Origin: a virus | Reading direction: 5' to 3' (one strand) | DNA length: 27,104 nt | Virus record (IMG/VR): IMGVR_UViG_3300009103_000129 | Span: 1 to 27,104 of that record | In this document: positions 1 through 6,284 of the stretch, one piece after another | Layout: every line of letters starts with the position of its first letter | Numbering within the stretch: the first letter of the stretch is position 1 | Translations under genes and position numbers: made by a program | Notes under the pieces: generated by a model | Seen by the model: only the letters and a program-made list of their open reading frames with translations | The model's database searches: none | Told to the model about the DNA's origin: nothing

Positions 1-1164
1 GGCACCGGCAAATCGACACTGAACGGCCGCCCGGATGAAGGCCAGGGCATCATTGCCCAGCTCTATGGCGATGCGCTGTTCCGCACCGGCAACACCAGCG
101 CCGCGGCTATCCGGCAGAGCCTGAAAAACAGCACCGTGCCGGTGATGATCGATGAAGCCGAAGCGAGCGGCGACAACCGCAAGATTACCGAGGTTGTCGA
201 GCTGGCGCGCGTGGCATCGAGCGGCGACAAGATGCACCGGGGCGGCCAAGACCACAGCGCGCACGAATTCACGCTGCAGTCGCCGTTCTGGTTCAGCTCG
301 ATCAACATGCCGCCGCTGGAAGGGTCGGACCGATCGCGCCTGGCCATCCTGGAGCTGCGGCCGTTCCGCGCCGGGGTGACGCCGCCGGATTTCGGGCGAT
401 ACAATTTCGAGGATCTTGGCCGCCAGCTGCATCGGCGCATGATCGATGCGTGGCCGATCCTGGCCGAATGCAAGAGCCTCTATCACAAGGCGCTGGCGGC
501 GGCGGGCCATGACGGGCGCGCGTGTGACCAGTTCGGCACGCTGCTGGCCTGCGCCTGGGTGCTCTTGAATGATGAGCTGCCCGATGAGGACGAGGTGCAC
601 GAATGGGCCACGCTGTGTGCACCACAGCGCCTGTCCGAAGTGTCGGACGCGATCAGCGATGAAGAGGCCTGCGTCAACCGGCTGATGACCGAGCTGGTGC
701 AGCCGCGCGGCCGCGATAGCCGCGAGGCGGTTTCGGAACTGTTGGGGCGCTGGCTGCAGAGCCGGACCAGCCAGCTCGCTGCGGTGGCCGGTGAAGACAA
801 GGGGCTGTATCTCGAGCAGCTGGGCCTGAAAGTCGTCAACCCCAAGCACAAGGGCGACGGCAAGTGGGGCGCGGAATCGTTCATGCCCTATGCCGCACCC
901 GGCTTCGTGGCGGTGGCCAACGCGCATCGCCAGCTCGATCAGATTTTCTCGGGCTCGCGCTGGCAGGGTGGCACCTGGCGCCAGACGCTGGCGCGGCTCG
1001 ACCATGCCATTCCATCGGTCACGATCAGCTTTGCCGGCCACAAGATCCGCGCGGTGCTGGTGCCGCTGTATCACCTTATGGATGATGAGGATTTGCCCGA
1101 GCTGTGCCGGCGCGAGGCCGTGGCGCAGTGGATGGCAGAGCAGACCGGCGAGGCAGCGGCGTAA
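1..1164 (+). CDS. Phage replication P-loop ATPase (helicase/primase type), C-terminal part; 5' end outside window
   Basis: The frame is open from base 1, so this is the C-terminal 387 residues of a longer protein. The first visible residues, GTGKST, fit the end of a Walker A loop. VPVMIDEAE near residue 44 is a Walker B-like hydrophobic strand with an acidic pair. A later segment, FWFSSINMPP followed by DRSRLAILEL, looks like a sensor 1/arginine-finger region of AAA+ or SF3-type ATPases. In phages such ATPases sit at the C-terminus of primase-helicase proteins, so a role in phage DNA replication is inferred. The N-terminal part that would settle the family (primase, DUF927-like or D5-like) is not in the window. 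It is followed by a GC hairpin and a converging gene pair. No starting ATG within the window needs to be invoked. Confidence 0.6.
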   Translation, partial: GTGKSTLNGRPDEGQGIIAQLYGDALFRTGNTSAAAIRQSLKNSTVPVMIDEAEASGDNRKITEVVELARVASSGDKMHRGGQDHSAHEFTLQSPFWFSSINMPPLEGSDRSRLAILELRPFRAGVTPPDFGRYNFEDLGRQLHRRMIDAWPILAECKSLYHKALAAAGHDGRACDQFGTLLACAWVLLNDELPDEDEVHEWATLCAPQRLSEVSDAISDEEACVNRLMTELVQPRGRDSREAVSELLGRWLQSRTSQLAAVAGEDKGLYLEQLGLKVVNPKHKGDGKWGAESFMPYAAPGFVAVANAHRQLDQIFSGSRWQGGTWRQTLARLDHAIPSVTISFAGHKIRAVLVPLYHLMDDEDLPELCRREAVAQWMAEQTGEAAA

Positions 1165-1224
1165 TGCGAGGCGCGCCGCCTGTCTTGCCGCGCGGCGTGG
1201 CCTGGTGCGGGCCGCGCATGCGAG

Positions 1225-1264
1225 ACGGCCGGCGCCGGGGAGGGGAAGCCCGGGCGCCGGCCGT
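1225..1264. terminator. GC-rich hairpin between converging genes, possible bidirectional terminator
   Basis: Perfect 12-base arms (ACGGCCGGCGCC at 1225-1236 and its complement at 1253-1264) enclose a 16-base loop. The hairpin lies between the stop of the replication ATPase (1164) and the stop of the minus-strand 65-residue gene (1275). There is no real T-run on either side, so intrinsic termination is uncertain; position and strength argue for it. Confidence 0.45.
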
Positions 1265-1274
1265 TGGTTTGGGG

Positions 1275-1472
1275 TTAGTCGTTCACCCCGGCCGGATGGC
1301 GCGGATCGAACGTGGCGGCCAGCAGGCGGGCTTCTTCGGCCAGCAGGGCGACGATGCAGCCCGTCTGGCAGCTTTCAACCACGATGCCCTGGGGCTGACT
1401 GCCAAGCAGGGCGGCAAGGCCATCCAGCGCCAGGTGCAGGCGATTGGCGCGGCTTTCGTTGTCGAGGTCCAT
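1275..1472 (-). CDS. Small hypothetical protein coupled to the antirepressor
   Basis: This 65-residue frame starts with ATG at 1472, three bases after the stop of the BRO-N gene. A GGGAGG ribosome binding site lies inside the end of that gene, eight bases from the ATG, so translation is probably coupled. The protein has an acidic start (MDLDNES), a leucine/alanine-rich helical middle (LHLALDGLAALLG) and two cysteines (ESCQTGC). No family is recognised and there is no signal peptide or clear membrane segment. Co-transcription with the antirepressor suggests an accessory role in the lysis-lysogeny decision, which is inference. The strong ribosome binding site and tight spacing are the main reasons to accept so short a gene. 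Confidence 0.55.
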   Translation of the reverse strand: MDLDNESRANRLHLALDGLAALLGSQPQGIVVESCQTGCIVALLAEEARLLAATFDPRHPAGVND

Positions 1473-1475
1473 GGC

Positions 1476-1964
1476 TCATGCCTCCCGCCGGCGATAGACG
1501 CGCACAAAGCCCTGGCGGCGCAGATCGCGCGCGACGGCGCGGCGCGTTTCGGAGCTGTCCTCGCGGTTGGGATGCGCGGCGAAGAATTCAGCCACGGTCA
1601 GTTCCTCGCGGCCGGCGATGAAGGCCAGCACGTCGGGATCGACGGTGTAAGTGCCGGTCTTGCGGATCGCGGGCAGGACTTCACTGGTCACCCACTTGCG
1701 AAACGCGCGCGCCTCGGGGCGCTGGCTGCGCAGGATGCAGGCGTAGAGGCCGCTCTCGGAGATGATGGTGGCCTGCTGTTGGCCGCCAGGGGTGTGCAGA
1801 TCGTGCACACCCTTTTCGTCGTCATCGAGCATGCGAACCATATCGGGCGCGCGACCGTATCCGAGAACCGCAGCGACATCGGTTGCCACGAACCATGGAT
1901 CGTTGCCGCGCTCGATCACACGGACCGAGTGTTCAGCAAAATCGAAGCAAATCAGATTGTTCAT
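1476..1964 (-). CDS. BRO-N domain antirepressor
   Basis: This 162-residue protein has the BRO-N domain over residues 1-105: MNNLICFDF, then PWFVATDVAAVLGY with a helix-turn-helix-like feel, then ISESGLYACILRS and ARAFRKWVTSEVLPAIRKTG, all hallmark BRO-N/Ant segments. The remaining ~55 residues (LTVAEFFAAHP ... ARDLRRQGFVRVYRRR) are basic and resemble a small winged-helix-type DNA-binding tail. In phages such proteins antagonise the prophage repressor or act as DNA-binding regulators. ATG at 1964 was chosen over the 81-residue N-terminal extension (ATG 2207) because BRO-N begins exactly here, GAGAGAGG precedes it, and the extension region is structured leader. The gene runs opposite to the late operon from the promoter at 2263-2290, and is followed by a coupled 65-residue gene. 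Confidence 0.85.
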   Translation of the reverse strand: MNNLICFDFAEHSVRVIERGNDPWFVATDVAAVLGYGRAPDMVRMLDDDEKGVHDLHTPGGQQQATIISESGLYACILRSQRPEARAFRKWVTSEVLPAIRKTGTYTVDPDVLAFIAGREELTVAEFFAAHPNREDSSETRRAVARDLRRQGFVRVYRRREA

Positions 1965-2083
1965 TGCGTTGCTGCCTCTCTCAGGGCCAACAGCACTGCA
2001 TCGCTGGTGGCCGGACGTGACGAGGTTTGCAGTACCGTGGAACGCGCACACGGTGGCGATTGCTCGCCCCTCACCACGCCCGA

Positions 2084-2120
2084 CCATAGGAAAAGCGCCT
2101 ATGGGAAGGCCATGGCGCTT
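2084..2120 (-). repeat. Overlapping, mutually exclusive hairpins in antirepressor leader
   Basis: Two inverted repeats overlap. CCATAGG (2084-2090) pairs with CCTATGG (2098-2104). AAGCGCC (2093-2099) pairs with GGCGCTT (2114-2120). Both cannot form at once, which is the usual layout of an RNA switch or of a target for an antisense RNA. Confidence 0.5.
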
Positions 2121-2148
2121 GATGCGCGCGTCGTGCTCGGGACTGCAA

Positions 2149-2257
2149 CCCCGGCCCGGCTCTCGCCAGGCACCGTGGAAGATGCCGATCGCGACGTGCG
2201 AAGTCAATCCTTGCTCTTTCCGACCATCGGCAAGAGCCTGGCCGGGGCTTTCGGACG
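2149..2257 (-). ncRNA. Structured leader RNA upstream of antirepressor, c4/CI-like candidate
   Basis: Downstream of the minus-strand promoter the transcript can fold into an element closed by an 8-bp stem (2240-2247 with 2149-2156). Inside is a hairpin with GCTCTT/AAGAGC arms (2213-2218, 2232-2237) and an inner CCGA/TCGG stem around TGG. The box ATGGTCGG in this hairpin recurs further down the leader at about 2081-2088. Parts of the element are complementary to downstream leader sequence: bases 2163-2168 plus 2173-2177 match 2049-2059, and bases 2142-2150 match 2024-2033 with a bulge. Phage P1 c4 and P4 CI RNAs are processed leaders that control antirepressor or early genes by such antisense pairing. 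Assignment to those families is inference from layout. Confidence 0.45.
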
Positions 2258-2262
2258 GTCTT

Positions 2263-2290
2263 ATTATTCAGACCAACTAAATCTAGTCAA
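2263..2290 (-). promoter_or_regulatory. Sigma70-type promoter for leader and antirepressor
   Basis: On the minus strand TTGACT (2290-2285) is followed after 16 bases by AATAAT (2268-2263), each five of six to the consensus. The surrounding AT-rich patch stands out in this GC-rich DNA. Transcription would start near 2257 and run through the structured leader into the BRO-N gene. Confidence 0.6.
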
Positions 2291-2629
2291 TATGGATCGG
2301 GGAAAAATTTTCGGCGCGTCCTTGAGCCTGCGTGCGATTGCAGCACGCGCCCGCGCCAAGCGGGCAAGTGCGGTGCGCAATCGCCTGCATTTCAGCCACC
2401 TAGCGCCGTGTGATGTGCCTGGCGCGCCGTTGCCGGTGGCGCCTACGCACGGCCGCAGCGGCGCCGCAGGCGTCGCGGTGCGCGGCCGTTCGCTCTGTCT
2501 CACCCCGGCCCGCTGCGGTGTGCATGGCGTGGCGATTCGCGCCCTGTCCCTGGCTTCGTCCTTGCCCCGGCCCGTTGGCCGTGCGATAAGGTTGGCGCGC
2601 CAGCTGGACGATGCCAATGGGTCCGGGGT

Positions 2630-2673
2630 GCCAGTTGCAAGCGCAACTGCCGTGCAACCGCGTTGCAACTGGC
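2630..2673. repeat. Inverted repeat with GTTGCA boxes
   Basis: GCCAGTTGCAA (2630-2640) is perfectly complementary to TTGCAACTGGC (2663-2673). Another TGCAAC box (2653-2658) lies in the 22-base loop. It is the left member of a cluster of GTTGCA sites. Confidence 0.8.
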
Positions 2674-2704
2674 AAGCGCTTGTTTTTCATACACAATTTT
2701 TGCC

Positions 2705-2806
2705 GGTTGCAGAGTTGCGCGCCCTCCTCACGCGCGATGCGCACGTGTGCGTATGTGCGCGCACACACGTGCACATGTGCGCGTGTGACGCTGCAACTCT
2801 GCAACC
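2705..2806. repeat. 14-base perfect inverted repeat around an alternating purine-pyrimidine tract
   Basis: GGTTGCAGAGTTGC (2705-2718) is the exact complement of 2793-2806. The 74-base interval is occupied largely by the 51-base alternating tract at 2737-2787. Both arms carry GTTGCA boxes. Confidence 0.85.
2737..2787. other. 51-base perfect alternating purine-pyrimidine tract (Z-DNA prone)
   Basis: From A2737 to G2787 every step alternates purine and pyrimidine, made of GC, AC, GT and two or three AT dinucleotides (for example GTGCGCGCACACACGTGC). Such (CG/CA)-rich tracts are the classical sequences that adopt left-handed Z-DNA under negative supercoiling. No codon-based explanation is evident. 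Confidence 0.85.
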
Positions 2807-2841
2807 ATCCATATTTATTCTTACATATCAGTATGTTGTTG

Positions 2842-2877
2842 GTTGCAGTTCAGTTGCAGCGCAGTTGCAGCTGCAAC
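2842..2877. repeat. Phased GTTGCA iterons beside an AT-rich stretch
   Basis: GTTGCA recurs at 2842, 2853 and 2864, exactly 11 bases apart, so all boxes face the same side of the helix. The third merges with an inverted copy into the 14-base palindrome GTTGCAGCTGCAAC (2864-2877). An AT-rich stretch (about 2806-2842) lies immediately to the left. Iterons next to an AT-rich unwinding region are the usual design of a replication origin; a multi-site operator is the alternative. Confidence 0.6.
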
Positions 2878-3137
2878 TGGCGCCGTGCGGTGGCTCGATA
2901 GGCCGATCTGGCGCCCGCGCCGGGAATATTCTGGCGGGCGGATATCGCACCGCGCTGCACCGGGGCTCGATCGATGCGCGCCAGGTGCTGCCCAGCAGTG
3001 TGATGCGGGGGAGGGGCGGCGAAACTTTTGGGGTTTTCGGCCTGGCGGCCGGGCGCGCGATCGGCGGTGCGGCCGCGATCGTGCGGGCTGGGCGGAATGG
3101 CGGATTTCTGCGGGTTTCGGGCGCCGCATCGGGGCGT

Positions 3138-3158
3138 GTTGGAATGGTCATGTTGGAA
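3138..3158. repeat. Pair of GTTGGAA direct repeats
   Basis: GTTGGAA occurs at 3138-3144 and 3152-3158, with a CTTGGAA variant near 3174. The same heptamer occurs three times at the right prophage end (26707-26736), suggesting that one protein may bind both places. Confidence 0.45.
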
Positions 3159-3228
3159 GGCATGGCGCAATGCCTTGGAAATGCTGGGCAAATCGGCCTG
3201 CGGCGTAAGCCTGTCAGGCTGAACGGCG

Positions 3229-3247
3229 AGACCCCCCTGGGGGGTCT
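3229..3247. repeat. Near-perfect C6/G6 palindrome
   Basis: AGACCCCCC (3229-3237) and GGGGGGTCT (3239-3247) are complementary around a single T, giving an 8-bp stem with a tight loop. There is no T-tract, so it is not a standard terminator. Confidence 0.6.
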
Positions 3248-3249
3248 AT

Positions 3250-3288
3250 CGCGCGCGCGGGTGGGTGGGCGCCCCCAAGCGCGCGCGC
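3250..3288. repeat. CG-repeat hairpin with G-runs in the loop
   Basis: Alternating CG tracts at 3250-3259 and 3279-3288 can pair over nine bases. The loop starts with GGGTGGGTGGG (3259-3269). With the G6 run at 3239-3244 this gives four G-runs, a possible G-quadruplex on the + strand. Confidence 0.45.
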
Positions 3289-3516
3289 ACATCCCCAGCC
3301 CGCTGGCGCACCACGTGAACAGGATTTGGATCGGCGTTTCGCGCCGCTCGATCTTGCCGACCCATGCCCAGGGTGCAGCCGGGGCCGGATCGTGGGTGCC
3401 CACCGGCGGGCCGGGGTGTGGGCATCGGGCGATGGTTGGGAGCGCGACGCGGGCCGGGGTGCGGGTGTGTGCACATGGGCGCGTCGCACCGTCAGTGATG
3501 AATCGGGAGGGTGGCC

Positions 3517-4104
3517 ATGTCAACGCGGCGTAACAAGACACCCGGTGGAAAAGTGGAGGCCGGCGCGCTCATTGAGCAAAGCAAGGCGCTAGTAGAAGCG
3601 GCGGCGGCCGAGGAACAACAGCTTTCGATGCTGGAACCGGTGACGCCCGAGGAAATGGCAGTCGCACGCGAGCAGCTGGGGGCGAAAGCCGGGCACCTGA
3701 CGGTGCTGCGCCAGGCCCGGCAAAACCGACGCGGCCGGCCGGCCGGGGTGAAGAACAAGCGGACCGAGGATTTCCGCAAGTACATCCTGGGCTTTGGACA
3801 AGATCCGGCGATCACGCTGATGCAGATTCAAGCGACCGATCCCGAGATCCTGGTGGAGCGATCGGCGGCGATGGACACGGTGAAGCGGCGCCTGTCGTAT
3901 GGCGACGCGCAGCAGCTGCGCGTGCGGTGCGCCGAAGCGCTCATGCCGTTCATTCACTCGAAACAGCCGGTTGCGGTGGACATGAATTTCACCGGGCTTT
4001 CCGATCTGGTGATCGCCGGCGTGACGCATAGCGAGGCCCAGGTGCAGGATATCATCGACGGCGATTTCCTGCCCCTGGACGACGATGGGGAGGCCGATCG
4101 ATGA
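3517..4104 (+). CDS. Putative terminase small subunit
   Basis: This 195-residue protein is the first gene of the late operon, directly before the large terminase, with which it overlaps by ATGA. ATG 3517 is chosen because GGGAGG (3505-3510) sits six bases upstream; GTG 3511 would abut that site. Around residues 70-80 the sequence RRGRPAGVKNK is a basic RGRP-type motif, common at the DNA-binding end of phage small terminases. Residues 85-125 are helical, and the C-terminus is very acidic (DGDFLPLDDDGEADR), as expected for a tail that contacts the large subunit. Function is inferred mainly from position and the basic motif; it would recognise phage DNA for packaging. A different head-region role is possible. 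Confidence 0.6.
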   Translation: MSTRRNKTPGGKVEAGALIEQSKALVEAAAAEEQQLSMLEPVTPEEMAVAREQLGAKAGHLTVLRQARQNRRGRPAGVKNKRTEDFRKYILGFGQDPAITLMQIQATDPEILVERSAAMDTVKRRLSYGDAQQLRVRCAEALMPFIHSKQPVAVDMNFTGLSDLVIAGVTHSEAQVQDIIDGDFLPLDDDGEADR

Positions 4105-5648
4105 GCAATCCCATGCGCAAGCTGATTTCGCCGGGGCCGGTCGCAGACGCGTTCATGCGCAGCCGCGCCTTCATCTGCGGGATTATCGGCCCGGTGGGGA
4201 GCGGCAAGACGATGGCCGCCCTGCAAAAGGGGCTGCGCGTGGCCGCCATGCAGGGCGGTGTACGTGATGCCAATGGGATCATCTGGCGCAAGGCGCGCAT
4301 CGGGATCATCCGCGAAAGCTATCCGTCGATTGAGTCCACCATCCTGAAATCGTGGTGGCAGATCATCCCCAAAAGCGAGGGCAAGTTCAGCCTGCGCGCA
4401 CCCTATACCCATGCGTTTCGCAAGGTGCTGCGCCGCGATGAAGACGGACGCCCGTGCGATATTCTCGATTGCGAGTTCGAATTTCGCGCGATCGGTGATC
4501 AGTCGGTGGAAGAAGCTTGCCGTGGTTGGGAAGTCAACGCGGTAATCGTCGACGAAGCGGATATTCAGCCGGTCGATCTGGTGCCGTTCCTGACGGGCCG
4601 TGTCGGGCGTTTTTCGGACCTTGATCCGTCAACGGTCTATGATCCGCAGATCATCCTTTCGCTCAACATGCCGGATATCGAAAATCATATCTATCAGCTG
4701 TTGATGACCAAAGACGGCGGCGATTTCCTTTCGGATGAAGACAAGGCCGAACTGGCGAAAGTCCTGGGCGAGCGCCCACTGATCGAACGCTTCGTGCAGC
4801 CCGGCGGCCGTGAGCCGGATGCCGAGAATATCCATAACCTGCCGGGCGGACGGGGCTATTACGTGCTGCAGGTCGCGGCAAACCGGCACAAGCCAGGCTA
4901 TGTCGACCGCATGGTCGACAACAAGCCGGTGCCGATCATGTTCGGCATGGCGGTCAATTCCGACTTTGTGCACCGGGTGCATGTGGTCAAATCCGGGGTG
5001 CTCAAGTGGGATCGCCGGCACAAGCTGATCGTGGGGATCGACCAGGGGCTGTTTGCCGCTGCCGCGATCTGCCAGCGCAACAGCTATGGCCAGCTGCGCA
5101 CGCTGGGCGAAGTGGTCAACCTGGCGCCTGGTGGCAAGAACCTGCTGAAAGTTGGCCCAACGGCATTCGGCAAAAAGCTGCGCGCCTTCCTGATGGAAAA
5201 CTTTCCCGGCATCCGGCCCGATGAAATCCGGTGCGTGGGTGACCCGGCAATGTTCGCCGCGACCGATCGCGAGGACGATGAACAGGACTGGCGCCTGGCC
5301 TGCCAGAAGGCGCTGGGGTTCCATATCTTTCGCGCCAAGAGCAACCGCCAGGGGCTGCGCAACGAGGCGATCTGGCGGGCGCAGAAGGAGCGCGAGGGTT
5401 ACCAGATCGATGAGCGCTGCAGCCATCTGATCAAGGCCCACAGCGGCGGCTATCGCTATGTCAAGGCCGAGCTGGGGACGGGTGAGACGCGCGGCCATCT
5501 CGACATTGCCGACACGATCTACACCCACGTAGCCGATGCCGAGCAATACGCCGCGCTCGAAGGCGAGAACGTGATTGCCGAAATCCGCGGGACCGAACGC
5601 AAGGGGCCGCCGATCCACGTCCAATCGGACTGGGACATCTACAGCTGA
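4101..5648 (+). CDS. Terminase large subunit
   Basis: This 515-residue protein is the packaging motor. Residues 30-37, GPVGSGKT, form Walker A. VIVDEAD near 148-154 is Walker B with the catalytic glutamate. The C-terminal nuclease fold shows the usual acidic residues: IVGIDQG near 313, GDPAMF near 381, and HLDIADTIYTHVADAE near 465. The length is normal for the family. It hydrolyses ATP to drive DNA into the prohead and cuts concatemers at the capsid portal. The start overlaps the previous gene by ATGA, so translation is coupled. No frameshift or missing motif is seen. Confidence 0.95.
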   Translation: MSNPMRKLISPGPVADAFMRSRAFICGIIGPVGSGKTMAALQKGLRVAAMQGGVRDANGIIWRKARIGIIRESYPSIESTILKSWWQIIPKSEGKFSLRAPYTHAFRKVLRRDEDGRPCDILDCEFEFRAIGDQSVEEACRGWEVNAVIVDEADIQPVDLVPFLTGRVGRFSDLDPSTVYDPQIILSLNMPDIENHIYQLLMTKDGGDFLSDEDKAELAKVLGERPLIERFVQPGGREPDAENIHNLPGGRGYYVLQVAANRHKPGYVDRMVDNKPVPIMFGMAVNSDFVHRVHVVKSGVLKWDRRHKLIVGIDQGLFAAAAICQRNSYGQLRTLGEVVNLAPGGKNLLKVGPTAFGKKLRAFLMENFPGIRPDEIRCVGDPAMFAATDREDDEQDWRLACQKALGFHIFRAKSNRQGLRNEAIWRAQKEREGYQIDERCSHLIKAHSGGYRYVKAELGTGETRGHLDIADTIYTHVADAEQYAALEGENVIAEIRGTERKGPPIHVQSDWDIYS

Positions 5649-5661
5649 AAGGAGAAGTCTG

Positions 5662-5901
5662 ATGCAAGCAGCAGCGATTATGGCCGCCACCGCATTTACG
5701 GCGAGCACGGTGGCATCGATGGTCACGCCCGGCCCAAAGCAGCAGCAGCTGCCTGTCCCTGTCGTTCGGGATGATGCGAGCAGCATGATCGATGCCAGCG
5801 ACAAGATGGCGCAACGGCGCGGGGGCGCCAGCGATATCCTCAATGGCGACAGCGGTTTCGCCAAGGCGCTGCCGGGACCCAAGACGACGCTTGGGTCGTA
5901 A
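5662..5901 (+). CDS. Small conserved phage protein, RRGxAS-type
   Basis: This 79-residue protein has a strong AAGGAGAA ribosome binding site before ATG 5662. The first 20 residues (MQAAAIMAATAFTASTVASM) are hydrophobic and could be a weak membrane or signal-like helix. The C-terminus has AQRRGGASDIL followed by KTTLGS. This matches a pattern (RRGxASTIL ... TLG) seen in small proteins of many podoviruses and siphoviruses near the terminase and portal genes. Their role is not established; a minor head or assembly part is likely from position. Confidence 0.65.
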   Translation: MQAAAIMAATAFTASTVASMVTPGPKQQQLPVPVVRDDASSMIDASDKMAQRRGGASDILNGDSGFAKALPGPKTTLGS

Positions 5902-5915
5902 AAAGGAGACACACT

Positions 5916-6269
5916 GTGGAACCGAACAACAATGCTTACAGCGTGGTGCTGGAAAAGCCGGTGCAGCTGATTGCCATCGTGCGCGGCAGGCCCAACCCCA
6001 AGTTGGCAACGATCGATGCCAAGCCGGAAGACTGGCATGGCGGCCATCCGATGGGTGCTGTGCTGATGAAGCCGGTGGACCTCGATTGCAGCGCAATGGC
6101 TAAGCCGCCGGTGATCGAGGGGTGGCGCGTGGTGCATGGCGATGAGGTGATCAGCGATGAACTGCTGCCCTCGCCGATCCGCCTCGAGCCGCAGGTGACG
6201 ATGCGCCTGGAACGCTGTGCGATCGTGCGCCGGCAGGATGCTCCCGCCAATCCGGCCCAGGCTGCATAA
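5916..6269 (+). CDS. Hypothetical protein between terminase and portal
   Basis: This 117-residue protein starts at GTG 5916, six bases after AAAAGGAGA. Valine- and isoleucine-rich strands (YSVVLEKPVQLIAIVRG, IRLEPQVTMRLERCAIVRR) suggest a small beta protein. No family is recognised and there is no signal peptide or membrane span. It sits tightly between the small RRGxAS protein and the portal, so a head-assembly role is inferred only from context. Confidence 0.65.
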   Translation: MEPNNNAYSVVLEKPVQLIAIVRGRPNPKLATIDAKPEDWHGGHPMGAVLMKPVDLDCSAMAKPPVIEGWRVVHGDEVISDELLPSPIRLEPQVTMRLERCAIVRRQDAPANPAQAA

Positions 6270-6284
6270 GGAAAGGCCCAAGAC

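Larger units (their letters stand above)
2291..3516. other. Gene-poor regulatory/origin-like region
   Basis: This stretch separates the antirepressor promoter from the late operon. Open frames on both strands exist but have the Arg/Ala/Pro-rich composition expected from GC-rich noncoding DNA, no recognisable domains and no convincing ribosome binding sites. It contains the GTTGCA box cluster and long inverted repeats (2630-2880), GTTGGAA repeats (3138-3158), a C/G palindrome (3229-3247) and a CG-repeat hairpin with GGG runs (3239-3288). The promoter of the late operon should lie here, but no clear sigma70 site was seen on the + strand. Confidence 0.55.

Noticed and set aside
1965-2207. 81-residue N-terminal extension of the BRO-N protein
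   Set aside because: BRO-N begins at ATG 1964 with its own ribosome binding site, and the extension lies in structured leader. Its PMVGR segment is kept only as a hint of an Ash-like reading over an RNA.
2668-2684. Sigma54-like site CTGGCAAG...TTGTT
   Set aside because: The spacing between the GG and TTG parts is one base short of the consensus and no activator is seen.
1104-3533. 809-residue + strand open frame across the antirepressor and regulatory region
   Set aside because: It runs antisense to the BRO-N gene and through repeat-rich DNA, has no family signature, and its Arg/Ala/Gly-rich composition is what GC-rich noncoding DNA gives.
2828-3541. 237-residue minus-strand frame in the gene-poor region
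   Set aside because: Pro/Arg/Cys-rich, no motif or good ribosome binding site, and it crosses iterons and CG-repeat hairpins.
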